From positions 1 through 50,009 of the forward strand of contig CAZOZP010000022.1 in NCBI GenBank assembly GCA_964584325.1: 50,009 bases of DNA, read 5' to 3'. Shown here piece after piece: positions 16,290 through 24,238 of the stretch. Position 1 is the stretch's first letter. Each line of letters starts with the position of its first letter. This stretch comes from CAZOZP01 sp964584325 (GTDB lineage: Bacteria > Bacteroidota > Ignavibacteria > Ignavibacteriales > Melioribacteraceae). Under the pieces are notes generated by a model. The model saw only the letters and a list, made by a program, of their open reading frames with translations. It was not told the origin of the DNA and searched no databases. Both the position numbers and the translations under genes were made by a program.

Positions 16290-16380
16290 GCACAATTACT
16301 CGCTGCTCAGCTCGACCGTTTTGTCGTATAGCATTTAGCAGGGTAGAGCAGATAAAAGGTTAAACAGGTTAAATAATAGA
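16290..16380 (+). repeat. Cassette-like spacer
   Basis: After the stop at 16285 the spacer begins GCACAATTACTCGCTGCTCA and CTCGACCG, closely resembling the start of the spacer at 17187. CTGCTC (16303-16308) can pair with GAGCAG (16346-16351). The right end has GGTTAAACAGGTTAAATAAT (from 16358), the diverged form of the motif at 11037, 14351 and 15085. It is attC-like but without clean consensus boxes. Confidence 0.4.
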
Positions 16381-16407
16381 TAGGTGTTAATAACAGTTGA
16401 GTTTTAT

Positions 16408-17184
16408 ATGGATGAAAAAGAAATTAATAATCTAGTTGAAAAAAAAATACTAGAAGCCAAACTCGACATTTCTGATAAGAGATTTAACTATTTGGTTATA
16501 CTTGCTGGTGGTTTGCTAGCAATATTTGGATTGATTTTCCCAATTTGGCAAGCCAATACCTCAACTGAAAAAGTAGATAAAGCTATCGAAGAAATGAGAA
16601 CCGAACTAAAACTTTCATCAGAAAAAAATGAAAAAGAGATTTCAAGATCCTCAATTGAGGCAAAAGAACAGTTGAGAGAAATGATATCTTTGCAATCAGA
16701 TTATTTAAATATGTCTTCCGACCAAATTGAAAAAGAAATTCAATCATTTGAAAGTCGTTTCAAGGAACTTGCTGGGACTCAACTAAGGAAACCTATATTA
16801 ATTTGTCAGCAAAATGGAAGGACAATTGGGAATTCCCAGTTGACCTTTAATAACAACAATACCGTGCATACTTTTGAACTAAAAAACATTGGTGAGGCGA
16901 CAGCAAAAAACATATTTGCTAAAATATATTTGAGTACAGATAAAGACATACAATTATGGGGTAATTTTGAAAGGCAATATTATAGTGATGAACCAACATA
17001 CAACAAAGTCTATGTTCTAAATTCTCTATTTGATTCTATTGATCCTAAGGATTCAAAACCATTTGATATAAATATATCTAATGAAACCAAGGGTAGTATC
17101 GTCGTTCCTGCTCTATTAAAAATATACTATGAACAACCAGAACCAATAGTATATAATTTTACTATAAAAATAGATTCTGAATAA
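16408..17184 (+). CDS. Unknown single-pass membrane protein with coiled coil
   Basis: About 258 residues. The frame opens at a GTG (16384) but the ATG at 16408 (MDEKEINNLVEKK) is preferred. A transmembrane helix (about 27-48, LVILAGGLLAIFGLIFPIW) is followed by a coiled coil (about 52-125, rich in E, K and S) and a beta-rich C-terminal domain starting near RKPILICQQNGRTI. The last part resembles CARDB-like or Ig-like folds. No family is assigned; spacers on both sides match the cassette run. Confidence 0.6.
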   Translation: MDEKEINNLVEKKILEAKLDISDKRFNYLVILAGGLLAIFGLIFPIWQANTSTEKVDKAIEEMRTELKLSSEKNEKEISRSSIEAKEQLREMISLQSDYLNMSSDQIEKEIQSFESRFKELAGTQLRKPILICQQNGRTIGNSQLTFNNNNTVHTFELKNIGEATAKNIFAKIYLSTDKDIQLWGNFERQYYSDEPTYNKVYVLNSLFDSIDPKDSKPFDINISNETKGSIVVPALLKIYYEQPEPIVYNFTIKIDSE

Positions 17185-17186
17185 AA

Positions 17187-17572
17187 GCACATAACCCGCG
17201 TCTCAAGCTGACCGCTTTTCACACTCGGAATCTGTAGTTGTAGGTTCAAAGTTTGTTGCCAGAGTTGAAATTAATACTGTTCGAGCTGAAATAATGTTTG
17301 GTTTTTATTTTGAAGTTACTTAATTTTTGGCTCTAAACTACTTTTTCTTGAATTATTAACATAATAGTCATATCTGTCCGTTGGTACATTTATATTGGTT
17401 GAATGTAAGACATAAAAAAGATAATCAAGCACTATTGACGATTTAAAATTGAAAAACAAATTATAATATTCTCCATGATTGCAAGTTGGTGCAAGATAAG
17501 ATTAGTAAAGGTCAAAATATGAAAAAATATATAATTCTTGTCTGCCCTCAACGTGATAGAATCTAAGAGCTT
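17187..17572 (+). other. 386-bp spacer with attC-like left part
   Basis: Begins 2 bases after the stop codon with GCACATAACCCGCGTCTCAA and GCTGACCGC, the clearest relative of the other spacer left halves. A right half with GTAGTTGTAGGTTCAAAGTT follows. The rest (about 17290-17572) is AT-rich and holds no gene beyond a 15-codon ORF at 17519-17566, too short to support. Confidence 0.5.
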
Positions 17573-18637
17573 ATGGAAAATAATTATTTTGTATTTACAA
17601 AAATAAATAAAGAAATTTCTATTGAACGCTTTCATATTTGCACCTGGGAGTTCAAAAATAACTCTGCCTTAATTGAATTTGGTGGAGAAATAATGAAGCC
17701 TTATGAAATAGCTGATAATAAAGTTAATTTAATGATTTATATTCCATGGATTACAAGTAAACATGAAATAAATGATTTATATGATAAATTAAAGGAACCT
17801 GGAAATAGCAGGTTTATTTTTAATGATTCGGTCTCTGGAAATGTGTTTTTAGACGGAGGGCAGAACAAAAATGGTGTGATTCAAAAATTTGCAAATAGGA
17901 ATCCGCTATGCATAATACCTTTTCAAAGTACTATTGATGAAAAGAACAAAACTATATCAATTGACATTGATCTAAAACATCTTAATGATATTGATCAAGT
18001 TGAGGGCACAAGTCTGTATTTTAGATTTTATATTGAACCAAACATAAATTTATTATCAACTAGAAAAACAGGAATAAGTCACTCAACTATCATTTATGAT
18101 TTGAAAATAAATGAAAGACGAAATTTTCCAGAGAACAGAAATATTGATTTTAAGGAAATATCACTGTGTAATATTAAGTCGTGCTTTTTATTTAATATAT
18201 TGCCCAATTCTTATGATTTGACGTTCTATGATTCTGGTTCCTTAAAAAACATTCGCACTTTAGAATTTAATGCTTTTAAAAGGTATCTTGGAGACGATAG
18301 GGTGAAGGAAAACGAATTAGTCGTTGTTTTTAATAAGAAAGAAGACTTAGTCAGTTATGCATTTTTTTCTATTTTTTCTAAAGAAAGAATTGGGGCCGGT
18401 CAAATTGCTTTAGCTGTGTTAGTAAATCTTATTTGCGGAATCCTTTTATATATCCCCTCATTCAGAAATAACTTGAATCTTACTTTCTTTTCTATAGATT
18501 TATGGAAAAGCCTTCCTTTTGAAGTATATACTTCAATTTTAATAGGCCTAATAATTGTTGGATATTTTATGTGGCCAAAAATTATCATGATTTGTCAGGT
18601 TGTAAAAATCAAATTTATGAAAAACTTTAAAAAATAA
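17573..18637 (+). CDS. Unknown membrane protein, first of a coupled set
   Basis: A 354-residue protein. A large N-terminal region (about 1-275), mostly beta by pattern and without a signal peptide, is followed by two C-terminal transmembrane helices (about 278-297, LALAVLVNLICGILLYIP-like, and 318-338, SILIGLIIVGYFMW) and a basic tail. I recognise no family. Its stop codon shares a base with the ATG of the PIN-GNAT gene (TAATG), so the two are translationally coupled and probably act together, perhaps as a membrane sensor or effector. Confidence 0.6.
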   Translation: MENNYFVFTKINKEISIERFHICTWEFKNNSALIEFGGEIMKPYEIADNKVNLMIYIPWITSKHEINDLYDKLKEPGNSRFIFNDSVSGNVFLDGGQNKNGVIQKFANRNPLCIIPFQSTIDEKNKTISIDIDLKHLNDIDQVEGTSLYFRFYIEPNINLLSTRKTGISHSTIIYDLKINERRNFPENRNIDFKEISLCNIKSCFLFNILPNSYDLTFYDSGSLKNIRTLEFNAFKRYLGDDRVKENELVVVFNKKEDLVSYAFFSIFSKERIGAGQIALAVLVNLICGILLYIPSFRNNLNLTFFSIDLWKSLPFEVYTSILIGLIIVGYFMWPKIIMICQVVKIKFMKNFKK

Positions 18638-20169
18638 TGAAAGCACTTTTAGATACGAATATTGTTATTCATAGAGAGGCAAGTAGGATTCTCAACATTG
18701 ATATTGGCGTTCTCTTTAGATGGCTCGATAAAGGGAAATATATAAAATGTGTTCATCCAATTACTGTTGAAGAAATTAAAAAGAATAGTAATAAGCAAAC
18801 TGTCGAAACTTTAAGCATCAAACTTGAAAGTTACGAAGTATTAAAAACTACGACACCTTTAGCAGAAGAAGTTAAGATTGTTTCATCAAAATTTGATGTT
18901 GATCAAAATGATAAAAATGATACGATTTTATTAAATGAAATCTTTTGCGAACGAATTGATTTCCTTATAACAGAGGATAAAAAAATCCATATAAAAGCTG
19001 CAAAACTTGGTATTGCAGATAGGGTTTTTAAAATAGATTCCTTTCTTGAGAAAGTCGTTTCCGAGAATCCTGATTTAGTTGATTATAAGGTGCTTTCTGT
19101 AACGAAGAAACTGTTTGGTGAGATTAATATATCAGATCCATTTTTTGATAGCTTCAAAGAAGATTATAGAGGGTTTGAGAAATGGTTTTTAAAAAAATCA
19201 GATGAAACAGCTTATGTGACGATCAACAAAGGAAAAATTCTTTCATTCTTATTTTTGAAAATAGAAAATCGAGATGAAATCTATTCAGATATTACACCAA
19301 TCTTTAAACCTAAGAAAAGACTTAAAATTGGGACTTTTAAAGTAATAAGTAATGGCGTAAGATTAGGTGAACGATTCATAAAAATAATCTTTGATAATGC
19401 AATTCAAAATAAAGTTGATGAAATATATGTAACAATATTTGAAAAAAGAGGAGAGCAGAAAAGATTAATTAGTCTTCTTGAAGATTGGGGATTTTTATAT
19501 CATGGCACAAAGTTGACTGAAAATGGTAATGAATTGGTATATGTTCGTGATTTTACACCTTCATTTAATAAAGAGAACCCCAAACTCAGTTTCCCATATT
19601 TTTCAAAAAATTCGAATATCTTTATGATACCGATTTATCCAGATTATCACACTGAATTATTACCCGATTCTATACTAACAACTGAATCTCCATATGATTT
19701 CATTGAAAATCTGCCCCACAGAAATGCAATTAGTAAGGCATATATTTCTCGCTCAATTGATCGCAATATTAACAAAGGAGATGTAATTGTATTTTATAGG
19801 ACTGCGGCAAAAGACAGGTCTGCTTATTACAGCAGTGTAATTACAACTATTGCAATTGCTGAGGGAAAGATTGAAAACATTACTGATGAGTATGATTTCA
19901 TTCTTAAATGCAGAAAAAGGAGTATTTTCACGGATAATGGGTTAAAGGAATTTTGGAACTGGTCTAATAAATATAGACCTTTTATTATTAACTTTTTGTA
20001 CACTCATTCATTTCCAACAGGTAAAAGGATAAACCGGCAAAGGTTAATCGATTTAGGAGTATTATCCGGTGCAGAAAATGAAATAAGAGGATTGAAAAGG
20101 ATTACAAGGGAACAATTTGAAATAATTTTAAAGGAGACCGAAACAAATGAAAGTCTTATTATCGATTAA
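18637..20169 (+). CDS. PIN-GNAT-EVE fusion protein
   Basis: A 510-residue three-part protein. Residues 1-150 form a PIN nuclease (LLDTNIVIHRE with Asp6; Glu in ITVEEIKK; NDTILLNE; FLITEDKKIH). Residues about 165-310 fit a GNAT acetyltransferase, with an acetyl-CoA loop near NGVRLGERFIKIIFDNA and the closing LLEDWGFLYHGT strand. The C-terminal 180 residues fit an EVE/ASCH-type PUA fold (HRNAISKAYISRSI, KGDVIVFYRT), which reads modified bases or RNA. The ASCH gene downstream overlaps by 23 bases. Such PIN-acetyltransferase genes with ASCH partners occur in mobile elements; the substrate is unknown. Confidence 0.75.
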   Translation: MKALLDTNIVIHREASRILNIDIGVLFRWLDKGKYIKCVHPITVEEIKKNSNKQTVETLSIKLESYEVLKTTTPLAEEVKIVSSKFDVDQNDKNDTILLNEIFCERIDFLITEDKKIHIKAAKLGIADRVFKIDSFLEKVVSENPDLVDYKVLSVTKKLFGEINISDPFFDSFKEDYRGFEKWFLKKSDETAYVTINKGKILSFLFLKIENRDEIYSDITPIFKPKKRLKIGTFKVISNGVRLGERFIKIIFDNAIQNKVDEIYVTIFEKRGEQKRLISLLEDWGFLYHGTKLTENGNELVYVRDFTPSFNKENPKLSFPYFSKNSNIFMIPIYPDYHTELLPDSILTTESPYDFIENLPHRNAISKAYISRSIDRNINKGDVIVFYRTAAKDRSAYYSSVITTIAIAEGKIENITDEYDFILKCRKRSIFTDNGLKEFWNWSNKYRPFIINFLYTHSFPTGKRINRQRLIDLGVLSGAENEIRGLKRITREQFEIILKETETNESLIID

Positions 20170-20527
20170 ACCAGAATTTGCGGAGAAAATATTTAACGGC
20201 ACTAAAAAATTTGAATTCAGAAGGTTAATATTTAAAAATTCTAGTGTGAATAAGGTTGTTATTTATGCATCAGCTCCTATAAGTAAAGTTGTAGGGGAGT
20301 TTGAGATTAAGTCAATACTAAAGGAAGACTTGGAGAAATTATGGACTGAAACAAATCAGTTTTCTGGAATTTCCAAAGATTATTTTTTCCAATATTTTCA
20401 AGGGAAATCGGAAGGTTATGCCATAGAAATAAAACAAGTCTTGAGATACAAAAATCAGCTTTGTATAAAAGAATCTTTTGGAAAAGTAGCACCACAATCA
20501 TTTGCATATTTAGAAGAAGTCACGTAG
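20147..20527 (+). CDS. ASCH-domain protein
   Basis: A 126-residue stand-alone ASCH domain: LLSIKPEFAEKIFNGTKKFE then FRR at the N-terminus, VVIYASAPISKVVGEFEI, and a SEGYAIEIKQV core. ASCH proteins have a PUA-like RNA- or nucleotide-binding fold. It begins inside the preceding PIN-GNAT-EVE gene (23-base overlap), so it is made together with it and may be its partner or antitoxin (inference). Confidence 0.82.
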   Translation: MKVLLSIKPEFAEKIFNGTKKFEFRRLIFKNSSVNKVVIYASAPISKVVGEFEIKSILKEDLEKLWTETNQFSGISKDYFFQYFQGKSEGYAIEIKQVLRYKNQLCIKESFGKVAPQSFAYLEEVT

Positions 20528-20629
20528 CACAAAAAGCATGTTTTTGGAAATATCTAGGGTGATGATGTAGAATACTTCTTATCCCCAGCTGTTAAATAAA
20601 AAAATCATTCATATTAAAACTAAACGACA

Positions 20630-21646
20630 ATGAAAATAATAATCCTATTTTTCTTGACATTTTTTCTTTTAGACAATATTTCTGCAAGGGACACTTTAAA
20701 TGTTATTAAGCAAGACCAATATACTATTGAAATATTGCATAATGACGTCAAAGAAATTCGCAGAGACCAGTTGAATTATAGAATAGAAAAAGATCTACTA
20801 AAAGAAACGTATTCTTCAAATTACACAACAATTCAAATAGTAATTTCACTAATTCTTGGAATTTTTACAATACTTGGGTATCTTGGATTGCGAAGTATCT
20901 TTTCACAAAAAAAAGAATACGAATTTGAATTATTTAAACTTAAGGATCTCAAAAGCGAATTTGAAATAAAACTTAAAGATTTAACAGTCTCACAAGAAAA
21001 AGTCGAAGAACAGATTAAAACTATTGACAGAATAAACGACGCTCAAAATAAACAGATAAAAATACTTGAAATAAAAGAAAAAGTTGGAACCCTTTATAAC
21101 CAGAAAAATTACCATAGAACACTTGATTATGTTAAAATTGGACTTGAACTATCAATAAATGATCTTGAATTATTAATTTACAGAGCATATACATTATTAC
21201 GACTCAGGGATTACTCGAATGCCATTGAAGCCCACAAATATGCTTATGGAATAGACCCGTCAAACAGTTATCTATTTACAAATCTTGCCGAACTATACTT
21301 AATTGAAGGTCACATAGAAAAGTATGATGAGTTAATTAGTGAGAAAGGTGAACAATTAAAATTAGAAAATAGTATACTTCTGACTTATTTTGAAATATTC
21401 AAGTATTTCAAACAAAAAAGATTTATAGACATGAGAAAAGTAATTTCTGAGTATATCAGCAAAGTCGATTTGACAATTATTAAAAACCATGTGGGAGACT
21501 GGGATTTTATTGAAGTGTATGATTCAATAAAGTATATTGAAAACAGTATCGAAAAATCTTTATTTATAAACTTTACTAATTATTTAAAAGGAAATATATC
21601 AGGTTCACAAATAAAGGGAATTCTAGAAGCATCCATACCAAACTGA
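20630..21646 (+). CDS. Membrane-anchored coiled-coil TPR protein
   Basis: A 338-residue protein with a signal-like N-terminus (2-18), a transmembrane helix at about 67-88 (IQIVISLILGIFTILGYLGL), a coiled coil at about 95-150 and TPR-like helical pairs at about 155-240 (NQKNYHRTLDYVKIGLELS; LLRLRDYSNAIEAHKYAYGI; DPSNSYLFTNLAELYL). Probably a scaffold at the membrane. It is 100 bases from the ASCH gene and followed by a terminator, so it may be the last gene of that block. Confidence 0.65.
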   Translation: MKIIILFFLTFFLLDNISARDTLNVIKQDQYTIEILHNDVKEIRRDQLNYRIEKDLLKETYSSNYTTIQIVISLILGIFTILGYLGLRSIFSQKKEYEFELFKLKDLKSEFEIKLKDLTVSQEKVEEQIKTIDRINDAQNKQIKILEIKEKVGTLYNQKNYHRTLDYVKIGLELSINDLELLIYRAYTLLRLRDYSNAIEAHKYAYGIDPSNSYLFTNLAELYLIEGHIEKYDELISEKGEQLKLENSILLTYFEIFKYFKQKRFIDMRKVISEYISKVDLTIIKNHVGDWDFIEVYDSIKYIENSIEKSLFINFTNYLKGNISGSQIKGILEASIPN

Positions 21647-21736
21647 TAACATCTCATTCGCAGTATTGGTCTTTTCGTCTCAACAGAAGGTTTTGTGTTT
21701 CAGAATTTTGCTATCCCCTAATAAACGATCGTGGTT

Positions 21737-21764
21737 AAAAGGCCGTTTATCAAAGCGGCCTTTT
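21737..21764 (+). terminator. Intrinsic terminator
   Basis: AAAAGGCCG (21737-21745) pairs with CGGCCTTTT (21756-21764), loop TTTATCAAAG, followed by TTATTATAT. It separates the accessory genes from the integrase block. Confidence 0.8.
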
Positions 21765-21858
21765 TTATTATATTTCCCAATTCTTTTTTTGAAGTTTCAA
21801 TATTTAGAAACTTTCGAAACATTCATATAACTCATTTAATTATATTTAGTCTTAGGAT

Positions 21859-22098
21859 ATGTTGAATCCAAATGCTGTGAAGGAATTCCGGTTAACGGTT
21901 GAAAAAAGACATTTAAGGTATTTGAAAACTGCATCTATTATGCCCGGAGATATTGCAATAGTTGATCTTTGCGGATATCCGGATAAAGATCAGCTGACCT
22001 TGGTGAGCTTTAATGAAAGACAATGGATAACCAAATTTTCTTCCAAAAATCCTGAATACAACTATTATCCTATTATTAGAATAATTATGATGAGTTAA
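21859..22098 (+). CDS. Small unknown protein before the integrase
   Basis: A 79-residue protein, 3 bases upstream of the next ORF. The stretch MPGDIAIVDLCGYPDKDQLT faintly recalls the GDIVIVD loop of S24/LexA-like repressor domains, but the catalytic Ser/Lys part is absent. The position suggests a regulatory or excision role for the island (inference). Confidence 0.55.
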   Translation: MLNPNAVKEFRLTVEKRHLRYLKTASIMPGDIAIVDLCGYPDKDQLTLVSFNERQWITKFSSKNPEYNYYPIIRIIMMS

Positions 22099-22101
22099 AA
22101 T

Positions 22102-22311
22102 ATGACAGAAAATTTTGAAAATTTCGAAACTCTCTTTAATCAGAAAACAAAGATTGAGGAGCTTATCAGATTTGCACACCTTTTCGGGTCAGTTACACTT
22201 GACGGCAGGAAATACTCAAAACAAGATTTAGAAGAATTGCTTGATCATCTGCTGATGAGAATTGCCCAGGAAGAAGCAAACCGCCCTCAGCCAAGGAGAG
22301 TTGAATTATGA
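22102..22311 (+). CDS. Small unknown protein, candidate directionality factor
   Basis: A 69-residue, charged, helical protein. The segment FAHLFGSVTLDGRKYSKQDLEELLDHLLM could form a small helical domain. No excisionase family is recognised. It lies between the 79-residue gene and the integrase on the same strand, where tyrosine-recombinase islands often keep their excisionase. Confidence 0.5.
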   Translation: MTENFENFETLFNQKTKIEELIRFAHLFGSVTLDGRKYSKQDLEELLDHLLMRIAQEEANRPQPRRVEL

Positions 22312-22361
22312 TAACAAGTATCAATATCCAATAATTTAATCATTCCGCTTATTGAGGATTT

Positions 22362-23468
22362 ATGGCTTCTATATACATAAGGGCAAATAGCCCATTTTAT
22401 CAAATTCGCTATTACGACAAGCAGGAAACTAATCCATCAAGTAAAAGAAAATCCATTCCTACAAATATTCCTATTACTCCGGCTGATTATAAAAGACATC
22501 AAAGCGGAGAAAAAATATTAGGTACACCTGAATTAAAAAGACTTGTAAAAGAGTTCAAACACTCATTATTTGAAAGAAATTTCCAAATACAAGCAAAGGT
22601 CAAATTAAGGAAAGGTTTAAATTTCTCTGATGGTTTGGAAGAGTTCTTTTCTGTAAAGCCGAATATTACCAAATCCACAGAAAGATTATACAGAATTGCA
22701 GCAGAGCATTTCTTAAAGATTTGTAATGATAGGGAAATTGTAACTTATGCCGGAAAAGACTATGTCAAACTCAGCAGTTATTTCAATGAAAAAGGTTACA
22801 GCAAAACTACAATTGCAATATTCTACAGACACTTATTCTCAATTTTCAGCTATTTTGTAAAGAAAAAATACATAGCTGAAAATATTGTGATTAAAATCTA
22901 TGCAAAGGCAGGAGATCCGGAACCGATTAAAAATAAAGATATGCAGACAATCCTTAATTACCTCGAAAAACACAATTTCTGGCAGTATGCTTTTGTTTAT
23001 TATTCACTTCTTACAGGAATGAGAAAGAGCAGTGTATTAGTGCAAAAAAGATCAGATATTGATCTTGAAGATAAGATCATAAGAGCAACCAATGTTAAAG
23101 CAAGAAACAGAACCTTTTACTTTCCTGTTTCTGATGAACTCGCTGACTTATTGCAGCAAATATTCTTAAAAAGCGAAAACAATGAGAGACTTTTCTATAT
23201 GTATTCAGTAAATGGAGATGGATTAAAATTCTGGCCTCGGTTAATGGATACACTTGTCAAGGGAGGACTGATTGAAAAGAAGTATCAGCTTAAACAGTTA
23301 CGAAAAACTTTTCCTTCCTGGCTTGCAACTGCAGGTGTTGAAAGAGGAATATTAAAAGATTTATTGGATCACTCAAATATTGAAGTAACCGAACAACACT
23401 ATCTAAAAATTGAAGCAAAAAGATATTTGGAGGACGTGAACAAAGTACGATTTAAGGACGAAAATTGA
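22362..23468 (+). CDS. int: Tyrosine recombinase, island integrase
   Basis: A 368-residue site-specific recombinase. An N-terminal arm-binding region (1-75) and a SAM-like core-binding domain (about 85-185) precede the catalytic domain: Arg221 in TGMRKSS, the beta-hairpin Lys in VKARNRTFYF, Arg314 in LKQLRKTF, His337 in LLDHS and nucleophile Tyr347 in EQHYLK. At the box II position usually held by His (HxxR) it has Lys311 (KQLR). It ends about 100 bases from attR and is oriented toward it, so it is the obvious enzyme for integration at tRNA-Lys. Confidence 0.93.
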   Translation: MASIYIRANSPFYQIRYYDKQETNPSSKRKSIPTNIPITPADYKRHQSGEKILGTPELKRLVKEFKHSLFERNFQIQAKVKLRKGLNFSDGLEEFFSVKPNITKSTERLYRIAAEHFLKICNDREIVTYAGKDYVKLSSYFNEKGYSKTTIAIFYRHLFSIFSYFVKKKYIAENIVIKIYAKAGDPEPIKNKDMQTILNYLEKHNFWQYAFVYYSLLTGMRKSSVLVQKRSDIDLEDKIIRATNVKARNRTFYFPVSDELADLLQQIFLKSENNERLFYMYSVNGDGLKFWPRLMDTLVKGGLIEKKYQLKQLRKTFPSWLATAGVERGILKDLLDHSNIEVTEQHYLKIEAKRYLEDVNKVRFKDEN

Positions 23469-23474
23469 ATCCGA

Positions 23475-23487
23475 AATGTAACACTTT
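23475..23487 (+). repeat. Candidate integrase arm site, right end
   Basis: AATGTAACACTTT, identical to 8399-8411. It lies 7 bases after the integrase stop codon and 78 bases before attR. See the left-end copy. Confidence 0.45.
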
Positions 23488-23564
23488 CTTTTTTTTGACT
23501 ATGCAAATAGTCGAATTTTATGTGATTTTAGCTCATTTTCGCCTATATTTTACATTCGGAATGA

Positions 23565-23608
23565 GACTCTTAATCAATCGGTCGCGGGTTCGAGTCCCGC
23601 AGAGTGCA
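23565..23608 (+). pseudogene. 3' fragment of tRNA-Lys
   Basis: Forty-four bases identical to 8272-8315: the anticodon loop, variable region, T arm and acceptor 3' strand. It is the original chromosomal 3' end displaced by the island and cannot form a tRNA on its own. Confidence 0.93.
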
Positions 23609-23690
23609 CAGATACAACATATTATAATTGAATTAGTTACAGCCGACAGAATTCCTCTTACGGCTGTTTCTGTTTTTAAAGTGTAACACC
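23565..23690 (+). repeat. attR: right direct repeat of the island
   Basis: Matches attL (8272-8396) with one additional T in the run near 23676. Sequence to the right (from 23691) is the original chromosome and differs from that beyond attL. Includes a second copy of the tRNA terminator hairpin at 23639-23667. Confidence 0.93.
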
Positions 23691-23767
23691 TGAAGGAAAT
23701 TGAATCCTGATTTTAGAAATGCTTCTCTCCACTCCTGAGACATACTGTAATAACATAGATAGTTAGC

Positions 23768-23851
23768 TTTCATTTCGTTCAACAGGCATTTGAGTTCAGG
23801 AAATGTGCATTTCATTTCGTTCAACAAGCATTTGAATTCAGGAAATAGAGA
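23768..23851 (-). repeat. 42-bp tandem repeat, two units
   Basis: Unit 1 (23768-23809) and unit 2 (23810-23851) share TTTCATTTCGTTCAACA, CATTTGA and TTCAGGAAAT. The period of 42 keeps frame: on the minus strand the repeat encodes a 14-residue unit with FPELKCLLNEMK, continuing into YYSMSQEWREAFLKSGFNFL. No proper gene is supported, so this may be a coding remnant. Confidence 0.7.
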
Positions 23852-23881
23852 TTTAACTTCAGGGTGAGTTATATAATATTA

Positions 23882-23948
23882 AACCCAAATTATTCGTTAG
23901 AGAAATTAAATTAGCGAATATTATAATAAATGAAGAATAATTTGGGTT
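23882..23948. repeat. 67-bp palindromic element
   Basis: Perfect 14-bp inverted repeats AACCCAAATTATTC (23882-23895) and GAATAATTTGGGTT (23935-23948) enclose 39 AT-rich bases. It could be a small MITE-like remnant or a large hairpin. From 23949 to the next start at 24239 I see no further feature. Confidence 0.65.
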
Positions 23949-24238
23949 AAATTACTGATTTCTAATTATAATTTTCATCAAAATATACTGTTGCTTTTTG
24001 TAAGTTACAGTATTATTTTAATTCGGAATTAAAGAGAACGTTATGCCAAATACAGGAATCAATTGTTCAACTATCGCTGTCTTTTTGGTTAAGTTTTATT
24101 GATTAAATAATGAATATTTTTAGTTCAAAGATAAAACGAACATTCAGTCTATTATTTCAGCGTTAAAGATGGTTGGCTGTGGTTTTCTTAATAGTCAAAA
24201 TGCATACAATATTGATATAATAATTTTTAGGTAGCTTG

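Larger units (their letters stand above)
8272..23564 (+). mobile_element. 15.3 kb genomic island integrated in tRNA-Lys
   Basis: Bounded by the 125/126-bp attL and attR repeats, one unit of 15,293 bases. It contains a tyrosine recombinase gene (22362-23468) ending about 100 bases from attR, two small ORFs before it, and about a dozen accessory genes. The DNA is visibly more AT-rich than the flanks. There are no conjugation, replication or phage structural genes, so it is an integrative island or satellite rather than an ICE or complete prophage. Island genes include a GHKL ATPase/STAS/PIN operon, a cassette-like run of unknown genes and a PIN-GNAT-EVE plus ASCH set. Confidence 0.9.

Noticed and set aside
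21859..22098. LexA/S24-type repressor
   Set aside because: Only a short GDIAIVD-like stretch matches; the catalytic region is missing.
23465..23686. 73-codon ORF running from the integrase end across attR
   Set aside because: It translates the tRNA fragment and attachment repeat, so it is fortuitous.
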